From assembly GCA_947561585.1 (NCBI GenBank), contig CANNZV010001838.1:1-64000 (forward strand): a stretch of 64,000 bases of DNA. The letters run 5' to 3'. The position numbers and the translations under genes are program-made. Below the pieces are notes generated by a model. The model made no database searches. It saw only the letters and a program-made list of their open reading frames with translations, and was not told where the DNA came from. Below, piece after piece: positions 11,420 through 23,459 of the stretch. The DNA comes from Caprella mutica. Lineage: Eukaryota; Arthropoda; Malacostraca; Amphipoda; Caprellidae. Position 1 is the stretch's first letter. Every line of letters begins with the position of its first letter.

Positions 11420-11853
11420 ATGAATGATATATTTGAACACTGCGACGAAGTAAAAAATGCGTTTTCTGAAAAATCAAAGTCACCTTTGAAACGTACGGCA
11501 GTAGGTGTATAGTAACCTACCTATAATGGTAAATTGGGAGACTAAAAACATACGTGAAACGTGTACTAATTTCATATAAAACTATATACGCAATTATAAT
11601 TGTAGGTACTTATAAACACATTAGACAAAACTTTGTTGAGTGATGATTACGTAAGAGAATGGTGTGACCTCTCAATGAAAATAGAACAAAACCGTTATTA
11701 TAGCATTTTATATGGGAATCAAAGCGGTTCTTTACAATTGTATGTATAATATATATTTATATATCATATATGCACTATAAATCGTCTAATGTTTTTCTTA
11801 GGTTCAGAATAGCAAGTGGTAAACTAATAACACACCATTCGTTCATATTATAG
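11420..11853 (+). CDS. Proposed three-exon gene for an 88-residue protein of unknown function
   Basis: Exon 1 (ATG 11420 to 11500) follows a TTTTTCAG acceptor, so there is an untranslated or coding exon upstream. It reads MNDIFEHCDEVKNAFSEKSK and on to KRTA, with donor CA|GTAGGT. Exon 2 (11606-11739) starts after TTGTAG with VLINTLDKTLLSDDYVREWC and ends at donor TT|GTATGT. Exon 3 (11802-11853) starts after TTCTTAG, reads FRIASGKLITHHSFIL and stops at TAG. Phases 0 and 2 match across both introns. The protein is small, soluble and mildly charged, with no signal or membrane segment. I do not recognise a family. The stop lies directly before another GTATGT, so a longer alternative transcript is possible. 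The retrotransposon ending about 11.4 kb is immediately upstream. Confidence 0.5.
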
Positions 11854-12022
11854 GTATGTAAATTTGTATTAATTACGAATTTATTCACTGCAATAATATT
11901 ATATGAAACGTAAACGAATCTTTTGTAAAAATTGAACATATTATATTATTGCAAGATCAGAGCATTATTATTAAGTTTAGCTTTGTCCATCACAAATATT
12001 TTCCAAATTATTACTTATTAAT

Positions 12023-12194
12023 AGGGTTGTGACAATATGCGTTTAATATCATAGATCCTGAAAATGTTATAGTCGGAGAGAATTAAAGACTATTTAATCG
12101 TTCTAAACCAGTGTTATATAGTATTCGATACCATTTCATTTCGTTTATGATATTCGTAAGATCTATGATTTTAAACGCATATTGTCACAACCCT
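12023..12194. mobile_element. MITE with 25-bp ends (AGGGTTGTGACAATATGCGT)
   Basis: The left end AGGGTTGTGACAATATGCGT is the exact inverse of the right end ACGCATATTGTCACAACCCT, and ATCATAGATC/GATCTATGAT pairs further in. A diverged copy keeping the right end is in a CLASP intron at 52640-52816. Flanks are TTAAT at the left and AATAA at the right, so the target duplication is unclear. Confidence 0.75.
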
Positions 12195-12698
12195 AATAAT
12201 TATTAAGTTATTGGAATATCTGTATACATCAACTTATTCGCAGTTATTACATTCATTAATAATTCAGTCACATTATTAGTAACACCTGACAAAAATATTA
12301 AACATTTTTGGTAACTAAATCAAGGTACAACTTTATCAAAAGATAAAAAAAAACTTATTTTCTCAGCGGAATTTGAACCCCGGATTCAAGAACAATCGAC
12401 TGTAATTCTGTTTAGGCAAAGAAAAGTGTTTATGCATAACAAATAGCTATTATGTGAGCTAGAAAGGATCTAAAGGTAATATGAATAGGTATACACTTAC
12501 ATTGATTTAATTTAATGACAAGCTTTCTAGAATTCTATATGGTTAAAATATCAATTCAATTAGAAGACTGTTTCAATATAGAAATGGTAATAAGATCGAT
12601 TGAGGTATGAGTATGACACAACAAACTATACATTTGTTACTCAATAATTAAACATTTCCTTATCTTTAAATTATAATAAAAGGAAACTAGATGTAGTA

Positions 12699-15282
12699 TA
12701 CCTTCGCCGCCGCTTATAAATGACCTTTACCTTCAACCCGATCGCATCCAAAATATAACCAAATGCGTGTAACAAGATGATAAATAAATATATAATAAAC
12801 AGTGTTGAATGTGCTTAATTTTCGAAAGAAATTGCTAGAGATGTACATATTCTTCTTGAACTATATACATAGAAACTCTTATAATTTCTTCTTTCATAAA
12901 AACTTATTTCTGAACCAAATGCTTCTAATAATCTCATCTTGATAACAATATTGATGCTTTGGTATCGTAGTTACCTAAAATAATTTCACCGTAAATGGTC
13001 TCCATTTTCTATGTCTAGGATAACATCGAGTCATGCTTTGCAATTATTACAGCTTCTATATGAGCGGGGCCTGCCTGTAAGGCTGTAGTCAAAGAATAAG
13101 CCTGAATAACAGTCACTTGAAAAGTACTTAGGTGCAGGAAAACTCCCGACTTCTAAAGTTTTGGTTCCTGCATAACTCAGAGACAGGGGCGCTGATACTT
13201 TCAAGGGGCAGGCACTGATAGTTTTCTATGATTCTTTGAGGGATAACTAGAACGAAATTCTTGACATACCTATATCTTCTTTAATTTAAACATAGAAAAT
13301 ACTTCATAACTCAGGAGTTTTACTGTACATACTACCTTTTTTCAAATACATGTGTAATAATGTAACCAGTTTGTGAGATTCGAAAGAAAATAAAAATGAT
13401 AACCAGTGACTAGGCACTTACTTTTTGAGGGCGGCAAGTGATGCTATTATCTACCTACACTTAATTTCATCGACAAGTTTTGGAATTCAATATCACTTAG
13501 GTGAGTAAATTGTATCCTTTTTATTCAGCTGCCTATGAATTATAAAGAATTTATTAAATGAAATGGCACAAGTGATATTTAAGAAATAAATTAATTTAGG
13601 TAGGTACTAGACTACTAGTTAACTTTTATATTTTGGAAATAAAGAATGATTTTAATTTATAGATATATCTTATTGGGTTCTAGGTAAATTCCCCCGCAGA
13701 AAATTTCACCACGGAAAATTCCACCGCTGGTAAGTTCCACCACGGAATATTTCACCGCCGGAAAATTCCACCGCATAATGCTGGATTTCATTTACAAAAA
13801 GGTACAAAATCTAATAAAACTGATTCAAAGAAAGAAGTGTTTTTGGTGGTAACCGAACAACATTTTATTAGTAAAAAGGGAAAAAATTATAAGAATATGT
13901 TAAGTCAAGGCCTAAAAGAAAAGCTAAGGGAAACATACGAAATAATAGACAGATCAATCTGTCTTTTAAATATGAATCAATTAAATTTATGAAAAAATTT
14001 GAATAGTGTAAATGCAACAAAAAAGTTCCACTGCTTCAGTGACCATCAATTAAGATTCCGTTACATTATCCTTTAAACATATGTATATATTCTGAAACTG
14101 AAATTAAGAATTATATTTTATTTGTAATATAAATTTTATTTTATGTATATATATTATCTATCACCCTAGTTTTTAAATGTACCATTATATATTTCAATTT
14201 AAATCAGCGACGATAGAAGGTGGAATTAATAAATAAATTTGACACGTACTGAAATAAAATGTTTAATTATAATCGACATATTTTAATATAAAAAGAAAAA
14301 TTACCTAGATGAAACTTTCTGAAATTGTATAATCTCTATTGAAACTATTACAAAATAAAGTTTGAATATAATGCGTTTCAACTAAATTTTGAACATAGGA
14401 TTGTGCAGCAAAATTGCGGTAGGCCTACATTAACTAGCTGCGATCTGAAACCACAGACACACGAATAAAAATCATAACTTCAAAACTCACATAAGATAAA
14501 TAAATCATAACACGTATAGAGTTTCTTTTGATATGCAACATCTTTATATAAATTCGGTTCAGCAGGTCTCTGATTTAAATTGAAATAAACACTAAAAACA
14601 TTCTTGTCATATTGCTGCTTAATATTAACCTTTTCAATAATGAAACCTAAAAAAATTATTTAGTATCAAACATCAAAATCTGAATTTAGTGTTTCTGTTG
14701 ATAGATTCAAGAAGCTAAATTTAGCAGTGTTGTCACAGGTTGGTGTTCAAATACCAGCGTCATAGTCAGTCACGATTAACCAGTTAATGCCTATATGATG
14801 GCCGGATTATCAATTGTTTTATATTTAAAAAGATTTAGAAATAAATTTTAAAATAAACTCTTTACCTATACTGTTCATTTGTATATTTTTTTCAAAATGG
14901 TGGAATCTTCCACATCTGGCATTTAACGCCGGTGGAATTTACCGACCACGATCTTATTGCTTTGCCACATTGTTACTTTCGCAGATTGCGGAAGATTATA
15001 TTTTAGGAGGTGTTTATTTCACTTATCATTTTGTTACACTCATTCATAACTCAAAAAGTCTTTGGCCATATGGCTTGGAATTTAGTGGGACGATTGGTCC
15101 AGGAAATATCTGGTAAAATTTTGGAAGCAATCCGGTCAAAGGTCATTCATAACTCAAAAATTATTCAACCAAATTGCCTGAAATTTGGTTGAACGATTGG
15201 TCAATATCCAGAAACTATTTGGTTCTAGTTTGGGAGCGATCGGATTAAAGGTAGACGTCATATATAAGCGATGGCGAAGGTA
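12699..15282. mobile_element. 2.6-kb TIR element with internal CCACCG repeats
   Basis: The left end TACCTTCGCCGCCGCTTATA and right end TATAAGCGATGGCGAAGGTA are inverse copies. Similarity continues about 58 bp inward to GATCGCATCC/GGGAGCGATC. TA flanks both ends, as for Tc1/mariner insertions. Inside, 13690-13770 has four or five copies of a ~20-bp unit (AAAATTCCACCG), with inverted partners at 14900-14945. The stretch 14400-14580 is related to the MITE at 54179-54416 (shared CATAACTTCAAAAC and ATTTCGGTTCAG/ATTCGGTTCAG). No transposase frame survives, so this is probably a non-autonomous composite. Confidence 0.55.
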
Positions 15283-16100
15283 TACGGTCTATGAGTGACC
15301 GTCATCTAGTCATAAAAGCTGTACAATTAAAATAGATAATTGAACGATTTCTCATGAAAGAAATCCTAATTTATATATTTCCAATAGTGCATAGATGCCT
15401 CAACACCAAAAAGAAATTTTAGAGTGTAGAGTTGTACTTGAACCTAATTTGGTAAAGAAAATTTCTAATGGATTTAGGTAAAGAGTTTATTATAAGCAAT
15501 TATAAAAGTTGTTTATCTACTACTAAATAATGGGAGCGTCAAAGAAAATACCTGCAAAGATATCTTCATCTCCTTTTATAAGAAATTATTCTTTCAACTT
15601 TAGCTAATATATTAAATAATTATTTTTCATGTTTTTTACATGCAGCAAAAATAGGATAGGTAGGTTAAAGTAATGTATACTACATTTCACATTTGCAATC
15701 ATGTATTGCAAAAAATATATATGTTTGAATATTATTTGAAGGAATGTCATGTATAGTTTTGTGGTTAGACACCAACCGTCACACCATTAATGAAGTCAAA
15801 CACCAAGTTGGTGAATGGCTCAGTCCTCAGGAATGTAGAAAAGTTAGTACGTACCTCAAACTCAAAGATAGTCATTGTAGTCGACTAAAACTATAATAAT
15901 TTAACAATTATTAGAGTCTGACATGAAATTGAAGATTTTAGAGAAGTAAACTAAAGATTTTCTAAGAATAAAACTTTTTTTACTGTCTAGCTGTCAACCA
16001 AAATTAAGAATAAACAATATCTGAAAATAGGATGAAGATCTAGAATTGAAATCTACCTATGAATAATGAACGTAGTTTCCAAATGGAATGGAAACTGTAT
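15283..16100. other. No gene recognised
   Basis: AT-rich sequence with no splice-bounded coding stretch. The tandem-looking pair GATTGGTCCAGGAAATATCTGG / GATTGGTCAATATCCAGAAA just to the left (15090-15220) belongs to the right part of the preceding element. Confidence 0.3.
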
Positions 16101-16215
16101 AGGGTAAGTTCCGAGTTATCGGACGGTTCCACATTTTCGACCATATGAAAATATATAGCAAATGTAATTTATAATAGAATTTTATGAAAACGTCTGATAA
16201 CTAGCAGCTTACCCT
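16101..16215. mobile_element. Palindromic MITE, AGGGTAAGTTCCGAGTTATC family
   Basis: Left end AGGGTAAGTTCCGAGTTATC then GGACGGTTCCACATTTTCGA; right end GTCTGATAACTAGCAGCTTACCCT. This is a short member (115 bp) lacking the central GGTATCCATGATAC hairpin seen in the longer CLASP-intron copies. Confidence 0.65.
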
Positions 16216-16607
16216 ATCAACCTGTCCAATAAATTTTCCATTGACTGATAATAAATGAAATAAAACTAGACTAAATACAGATGATTTTCATCAAGAAACT
16301 AATAAAATTCTATGGCTGAAAATGAAATTTAATGAACCTAAGCTTTTCCACTAATTAACTGTGATAATACATCTCAGTAGGTACATATAAATTTAAACAA
16401 TGGTGAGAAATACTAAGAAGTAAATAGCTAGGAAATCTCATTAGAAAATAGTTTACAGTTATTTACATGAAACAATAAAGTTAAATTTGCACTTTTGATT
16501 GCAGTAATTACATCATTCATTAAATAGATATGATAAAATAAGATAAATACATATGTATTGATGATACAGATTGGCACCTATGGGTAATGACTTGCTTATC
16601 AGTTTTA

Positions 16608-17318
16608 TCAATTTCTCTTCTTGACTTTACTAATGTTAGCTTGTCTTTTGCTCTTCTTTTCCTTATTCTGAAAAAAAATGAAATAATATAACACAAATAA
16701 AAGATCACCATATGTACATTGTACAATTTAATAAATAATAAGCAAAGCTACTCAATGAAAATAAAGTGTTTTAAAAAGAAAAGTTGTTATATTTTCGAGC
16801 CATGATTTATTCTTGCTTCAAATTCATTAATTTGATTGGATTTAAAATACCTCTTACAAAAAGAATAATTCTCAAAATTTAAGATGAATATATTTTGACT
16901 TAATATTTTTGTATAATATTATAATGCAAAAAGTTATGCTGAGGATAGAACTAGAAGTTTAGAACAGACATTGCATGAAGAAACTAATAAATTGAGTAAC
17001 TACCTTTTCCTGAGCCTGAATCTCTTGAGCCAGTTTCCAGGATAGAAATGCAGATATGCAGAACATTGGGGACAGGAGAAGTAGCACATACCAACAAAAA
17101 TCCCATGGATTCCTTAAAAAATCATTCCATTATAGTTATACAGTATTGATGAACTTTATATATTTCAATTAAAAGAAAGGCTCAACTTACTTGGCTGCAT
17201 ATAGAATTATCTGATGAAGCCATCCCCCTTCACCACCTGGTAATTTGTCGAAAGCGTTACTTGTTTTGATTTCATCCGCAGCTCCTCCCATCACTTCATC
17301 TAATATATCGTCTGACAT
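16608..17318 (-). CDS. SMIM15: Small integral membrane protein 15 (SMIM15)
   Basis: Three exons on the minus strand: 17191-17318 (ATG at 17318), 17004-17112 and 16608-16667 (stop TGA). Donors are AA|GTAAGT and AAG|GTAGTT, acceptors are TTAAG and TCAG, and phases match. The 98-residue product has an acidic N-terminus (MSDDILDEVMGGAADEIKTS), AAKNPWDF at ~41-48, one membrane segment at ~49-67 and LSWKLA at ~66-71. A Lys/Arg-rich helical tail with KRQANISK follows. The AAKxPxxF-TM-LSWKLA-basic tail order is that of the SMIM15 family, conserved from insects to humans; its molecular role is poorly known. The N-terminal extension is about 20 residues longer than the human protein as I recall it. The ATG follows CACAAA, a fair start context. 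The gene stands alone, with repeats on both sides. The family call is strong; expression is not shown. Confidence 0.88.
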
Positions 17319-18119
17319 TTTGTGTGAATTGTTATTTTACCAAACCCAATCTAAATTAGATATGATATTAAAAAGATAGTTTGAATTATGAAGCTACTGG
17401 AAGAGAATTGAGATATTAATTGAATACATAAAAAACATGAAATAAAGACAAGATCATAAGGTTTATAATTTTTAATAAAATAGATGGCTTAGCTTCTAAT
17501 AAAATTCTTTTGAAAAATAAACATGAGGAAGAATTAGCTAATGCTTGTTGTAAACTTGCAGGCAGAACTTGCCCTCATTTATCTAAAATCACAAGTTGAA
17601 TTCACAACTGTCAAGTTGTCAACTCTTATAATTATATATATTAACACATTTTTGAAAGGTTCTTGGCAAAAAGATCCTAATCAGGTATTCTCTAGTATTA
17701 ATTATGGTTTACATGTTAATTACAGAGAGCCATGTTTTATAGTATAGCAACAAGTGAGCCACCACTGTCCGTTGGGAAAATATAAAAGATTCAACAGATA
17801 GGGGAAAATTAAACCATGCATACTGTTGGAGAGAAGACTATTTCAATTCTTCATGATAAATTTTATGAAAAAAATTATAAATAGAAATCCTCATAGCTAT
17901 ATATTTATTAAAGCATTGTTGAATCAAGTCGATCAGACATCAGTCTCCCTGTTCGGTTGTCCCAATTAAAACCAATAAAATTTGAAAACTAAAATGTTCT
18001 AATTTCTGACCATTCCTGCTTTTGGCTGAAACAAAAATCATTTGCAATTATTGATGTGTCAGAGTGATTAATTTGATCATGTTGATGGAACCTAATTATT
18101 TTTAATTTTAGTATTTTAT
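17319..18119. other. Upstream region of SMIM15; no other gene recognised
   Basis: AT-rich. The promoter of the minus-strand SMIM15 should start here. The plus-strand open frame at 17541-17747 has no splice or family support. No obvious TATA box or repeat stands out. Confidence 0.35.
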
Positions 18120-19030
18120 AGGTCGGTGGAGTGCCGATAGTGCCGATTTGGTAAATTTGTGCTTAAGGTCTTACAGTCTTAGGTCTGGTGTCCTCCTCAG
18201 ATTTTTAATATTTTGACTTTATTTGGATAGAGAGCCATTTTAAGATGTTTTTGGGACACTGGCGTTTTTCAAGAATACCATTTGTTGTGGATCTTGTGGA
18301 AAACTGGAAATGCTTCGTTTTCCAGATAAAGTGCAATTAAGTTTCCGATAGGTTAGGTAAAGTTTGGAACATTGGGGGTCTGGAAAGTGGAAAGGTACAT
18401 TAGCAGTATATTTCCGATATGATATCTTGGGAGGCATGCGGAGTGCCACCTCGGCCAGTCTGTATTTCATGCTAAATTCTACCGACATGTCGGTCGAATT
18501 TTTCTCCTTTGAAAATAATATTCTAGCAAAGTCGGTGGATTTTCAGCCATTTATTCCTATGCTACCATTAAAATTCGGTGGATAAAATGGGAAAATGTCG
18601 GAGGATCAGCCAAATTATTTGAAATTTATGGTGGATTTTTTCAGCTTTTTGAAAAAGTCAGTGGAATTTTTGGCATCAAATACAGGCTGGCACCCTCCAT
18701 TCCCCCTGCCCAGTCTCCAATCATGTACAATCAGTCTCCACTCTGCAGAATATGGGAGATATTTGGGATATAAGATATTCTCTCCGAACAATTTTGAATT
18801 AATTGCTATAATTACATAATTTTGCTACAAACAGAATAAGAGATTGATCCATTTTCTCACTAAACTGGTGACTTTCCTGCCACACTTTGAAACATCTAAA
18901 TCGAATCCCAATGACTTTTTCAAAAAGCTGAAAAAATCCAACAGTGTCTAATAATTTGGCTTATCCACCAAATTCCCTATTTAGCCACCGAAAATTGATG
19001 GTAACATAGGGATAAATAGTTAGAAAAATT
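18120..19030. repeat. Inverted-repeat region rich in GGTGGA / TCCACC units
   Basis: 18530-18680 (GGTGGATTTTCAGCC, CCTATGCTACCATTAAAATT, GGATCAGCCAAATTATTTG, TTTTTCAGCTTTTTGAAAAA) is repeated in inverse at 18905-19015. The loop holds a diverged stretch with AGTCTGCAGAATATGGGAG-like sequence near 18740-18790, related to the hAT-like MITE that follows at 19041. It is probably a decayed foldback transposon. The outer limits are uncertain. Confidence 0.5.
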
Positions 19031-19040
19031 AAAAATCCAG

Positions 19041-19301
19041 CCAGTCTGCAGAATATGGAGCATTTTTCCAAGACTCTCTGCGGGAGTTTTTGAATGAAAT
19101 TTTAGAAATTGGAGATCTCTGCGGGAGATTTTGAATTAATTCATATGTTACCATTAATTTAGCTGCGGGAGATTTTCAATTAATTCCTATGTTACTATTA
19201 ATTTAGCTGTGGGAGATTCTGAATCTGCTGCTGAGAGTCAGAGAGTAGCTCTCTCTCAAATTAAAGTCTCTGTGGGAGAAGAGACACATTCTGCAGACTG
19301 G
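19041..19301. mobile_element. hAT-like MITE (CCAGTCTGCAG ends), copy 1
   Basis: Runs from CCAGTCTGCAGAATATGG to CACATTCTGCAGACTGG and is flanked by AAATCCAG at 19033-19040 and 19302-19309, a perfect 8-bp target duplication. The body contains repeated TGCGGGAGATTTTGAATTAA units. Copies are at 31551-31729 and 32266-32532. The 8-bp duplication and short TIRs point to the hAT superfamily. No coding sequence. Confidence 0.85.
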
Positions 19302-19404
19302 AAATCCAGTATTCCACCAACATTAACAGTTGAACAGGTCACAATGTCACTGAGAGTCTGAGGACTGAGGTCAGACGTCAGTGGAAAATACTGTCTGCGT
19401 CTGG

Positions 19405-19495
19405 TCGTCATTATGTTTTCACACCAAAAATGATGTATCTTAAAGCTGAGCGGCGCACCACAGTACGGCGCACCAGATTATGGCGCACCACAGTA
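19405..19495. repeat. Left member of a GGCGCACCACAGTAC inverted-repeat pair
   Basis: Reads ATGTTTTCACACCAAAAATG, then AAAGCTGAGCGGCGCACCAC, then further GGCGCACCA units. The inverse of this whole string is at 32685-32790, enclosing the complete 19.5-32.7 kb composite. The two may be the ends of one larger TIR element into which the retrotransposon inserted, or two separate insertions of one repeat. Confidence 0.55.
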
Positions 19496-19784
19496 CATTC
19501 GATTAGATAGGTATTTTGAATACAGATTAAGGATAAATGGGAGTGAATTTGATAGGTAATTGTTTTATCAGATTTATGACTGATGCCTGTCATTGCCTGA
19601 CTGTACCTGAATCCAATGAATTTATATTATACTACACAGTTTAATTATTTGATTGAGATGTTTAATTTAGAATAGAAAATAAAATTCATCATAGAAAACT
19701 GTAATTAAAATTTTATGGGGTAACTATTGTAAACTTTCAGTCTGAGGTGTAAATAAAAACTTATTAGTTAGCCGTTAGGTAGAT

Positions 19785-19915
19785 GTATCGGGGGGCGTGC
19801 TGCCCCCCGAACCCCCCTGCCAGGTCATTAAACAATCATGAAGTGTGCAGAACAACAAACTAGCGAATACAACAAACTTCATAACAGTTATTTACTTTGA
19901 GATCATTAATAGAAA
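19785..19915. repeat. Terminal segment related to the foldback family (GGGGGGCGTGCTGCCCCCC hairpin)
   Basis: A GC-rich hairpin is followed by CCAGGTCATTAAACAATCAT and AGTGTGCAG. This is the same order as in the left arm of the foldback element at about 25630 (GGGGGGTAAGC...CACCC, CAGGTTATTAAAACAATCAT, GAGAGCAG) and as the inverse of 60-185. It lies just beyond the 3' end of the retrotransposon. Confidence 0.55.
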
Positions 19916-20007
19916 GTACAGTGGTCAGTCAGTCAGTCAGTTTATCTTCGAATGCGCCTTCTCATCGGCTTCATCATCCGCAGTCTTCTTCCACATCTTC
20001 ATCCAGT

Positions 20008-23000
20008 TCACTCTTCTCTTCTTTCTATCACCCTCCTCTTCCTCCACATTTTCATTAAAACTTTGCTTTTCTTTCTTCTTCCCTCCTCTCCAAACAAAAA
20101 GTCTCCAACAACAGCCTGTCTCCCCTCCACCCTAGGTCTCTGCAGCTCAAAAGCCTCCCTCCTCTCCTCCTCCAGCTCTCCACAATCCAACACAAAGTGC
20201 AACAAATCCTCCACCTCTCCACATATCAAGCATCTCTCCTCATCCCTGTCTCTTCTCCTGTCTCCCAGCCATAAGCAGTTGGTTCTTGCTCTAAACCATA
20301 TTCTGTCTCTCTCGCCTCCCTTGTAGTCCTCCTCTCTCATCTCCTCCTTGTACTCCCTATACAGCCAAAGCGTGCTCCTCTCATAAATCTCCTCTCTCCA
20401 CTCCCTATCCACTCTCTCTGCTACTCTTCTTTTTACCTCCTGTCCACTCATCCCCTCCAGCTTCTCCACTTCTATTCCGGCCCACTCCATGTAGTTCTTT
20501 GTCCTCCTCCACCACCCCACCTCTTCTCTCCTCATGCTCTTCAACACTTCCTTCACCAGCACGTTCTCTCCCTGCATCTTCCTCCTCACATACTGCAATC
20601 TTCCTCTCACCATCCTACTCTTAATTGTTCCGATTCCAATCTCTCCTCTCATTGCTGCCACAGACGCATACTTTGGCACCCCTAAAATCCTCCTCATTGC
20701 CACATTCTCCTGCCTCTGCAACTTCTCCACCTCCTCCTCCTCTCTCACATCTAGCACCTCTGCTCCATACAGCACACTTGCCAACACCACCGACTTCCAA
20801 TATACCTTTCCCACCACCACCACCCTATGACAGCTCCTCTCTATCACTGAATAGGTCATGTTACACATCCTCTTTCCCTTCTCCACCATCTTCTTCCTCT
20901 GTCCCTCATACAAATTGCACTTCCCTTCTATCTTAACTCCCAAATACTTGATCTCCTTTACCACCTCAATACTCTCCACCTCCTGCACATCCTCCATCTC
21001 TCCCACATTGAACATCTCACACTTGCTCTTCTCCTTGTTCATCTTCAGTCCATACTTTCCTGCCTCCTCCTTCAAAAACCTCACCACTCTTCTTGCTTCC
21101 TCTATACCTCCAGCTAGCAACATACCATCATCTGCAAAGAATAGTGAGGATATCCTCACTCCTCTTGCTCTCCTGTTCAACTCCTCTATTATTTTGAAGG
21201 TAATGAGCTTGAAGATCATTGGAGATGCAGTGCATCCCTGCCTTATCCCGTTATTCACTTCAATCGTCACCTCACTATCTCCCACCTCCACCCTTGTCCT
21301 GTCTCCCACATATCCTCTCTTCACCAAATCTATAATCTCCACCGGTACCCTCAAGTCCTTCAACACCTCCACCACCTTCTCTCTCCTTATCGAGTCATAT
21401 GCCTTTCTGAAGTCCACTGCAACTACCACTTACTGTTCCTTTCCTCTGTATGCCCCAAAATCATCAAGTTGTCCAAGATCTCTCCTCCCTTCGTGAACAC
21501 CGCCTGCTCCCACATTGCCAACCCACTCTCCTCCAGATGCCTCTCAATTTCCTCTTTCACCACTTTCATAACCATCTTGTATGACACATCAGTTAAAGCA
21601 ATCGGTCGAAGGTCTGCCACTGTAGGTCTCCTCTTCTTTGGTATCATCACCGTTCTCGATTCTTTCCATCTCTCAGGTTCTCCTCCGCTTTCCACCATTC
21701 TCTCTATTCCTCTCTTCAAAGCTTCTACCACCACATCGCTCCCCTGCAGCACCTTGTACAGTTCTGGCTTCATTCCATCCAACCCTCCTGCCTTCCCATT
21801 CTTCATTTCTTTCAGTACCTTTCTTATATTCTCCTCCTTTACCTCAAACTTCATCGTACGAACATTCCAGTATGGATTTCCTATTCTAGGGAGCCACATT
21901 TCTGTTGGATCCTCCTCCCTCCTCCTTATTCCTGCCAGAAGTTCCCCATACTCCCTTCTTTCTTCCTCCCCCCATTCTCTCTCTATTTCATTCCCATGCA
22001 TTTGGTAGATTCTCTGCCAGAACTCCCTCACTTGCTCCTCGTATCTCTCCTCCTCCAACTCCTCCCCTCCTCTGTGTACAACTTCACTTTCTCTCCTGTC
22101 TGCATTTTTTCCCCCTTCAGCTTCTTTATCATCTTCCATAATTGTTTTCCTTTTCCCATACTTCTTATTTCATCTGCTACTCTCTCTTCATATTTTCTCA
22201 TCTCTTCACTGATCATCTCCTTAACCTTTTCTTTCTGTTCTCTATATTCTCTCCATCTCAGATCTCTGTTTCCATCCGCTTCATTCCAGTATCTCTTGTT
22301 TAATCTTCTTCTCTTTGCAACTTCTCTTCTTATTTCCTCATTCATCCATGGTGGTTCCTCTTTTTCACCTTCTTGATACGTCTTCCTCCTATACTTTGTT
22401 TTTCAAACATTCATCTGCTACCCTCTTCAAGATCTCATTTATTCTGTTCATTGTAACATTTTCCATTTGTACAATTTCCCTCTCCACTCCATCTGTATAT
22501 TCCTCCATCTTTTCCCTTCTACTGCAGTAAAAGTACACCTCACTCCATCCATCCCATCTTTTTCTTTTCCTCAAGCCAGTTTCCACTACAATTTCTATCA
22601 TGCAATGATCTGAAAAATCAATTTTTTCCTGATTCTCATCAATTTTCATTCCTTTAATTATTGGATATACTCTTTCATTAGCTAAAACCAGATCTATAGC
22701 ACTCCTGCTGTCTCCTCTTCTCCAAGTATACATCCCCTCACATTTCTCATCAATATTTATCAGTAGTAAACCACTCTCTTCTATCATTCTATTTATGTTT
22801 TTCCCATTCTCATTCTGGTATCCAAGATACCCTAGATGACCATTGAAATCTCCCACTGCAATGTAACTCTCCTGTCTCTCCTCAGCCTCTCCTTCATTCC
22901 AGACAATATCTCCCTGTTCTGTTCCAGCTCCTCTCTACCACCACCAGTCTTCAAATATACCACAGTCAGGTTAACAATCTCTCCTCCAATGTTTCCTCTC

Positions 23001-23299
23001 ATCTCCAGGCAATCTCTATGACCGTCTTCTCTTTTCTCAAAACTCAGACCCTCCCTCTCTTCATATAGCACCATTATTCCTCCACTCCTTCTGTCCTCCA
23101 TCTCTATCATGCTCTCTATTACTTTGAGATGCTCTGCAATCCTTATATTATTTATCTTTTTCTGCATCTCCGTCAAGCACAATACCACTCCCTCCTCCAC
23201 CTCCTCATACAGTTCTGAGTATTTCTGATTTGTCAATCCTTGTACATTCAAACACTTGATCACATATTTCTCTGCTTCTCCTTCCTCCCTCCCTTTCAA
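20008..23299 (-). pseudogene. Non-LTR retrotransposon ORF2: endonuclease plus reverse transcriptase, frameshifted
   Basis: Minus-strand frames in order: 23299-22832 begins the APE endonuclease (CLNVQGL, LCLTEMQK). 22856-22389 continues it with GDFNGHLG and FSDHCMI. 22345-22028 is a basic linker. 22139-21423 starts RT (GKAGGLDGMKPELYK, LRPIALTDVSYK). 21429-20008 holds DFRKAYDSI, GIRQGCTASPMIF, FADDGMLL (an FADD box), MNKEKSKCEMF and a C-terminal zinc knuckle CLICGEVEDLLHFVLDC. Neighbouring frames overlap or abut, so there are about four single-base-type frameshifts and the copy cannot make an intact protein. Domains are otherwise nearly complete. Just after the stop, the coding strand has four CTGA repeats (19922-19941), a likely 3' microsatellite tail. 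It is an APE-type non-LTR element; I do not assign a clade. Confidence 0.88.
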
Positions 23300-23459
23300 A
23301 AATTTTTCCTCCTATTATTTTCCTTAGGTCTCACTCCTTGGAACTTCACCATCTGGTCCACTCCCATCCGCACTCCTCCACTTCTGTCCTCTCCTCTTCG
23401 CCCAACAGCCCCCCTCCGTTTCAGTATTCCGATTCTCCTCTGTTCCATGATCTTCCGTT

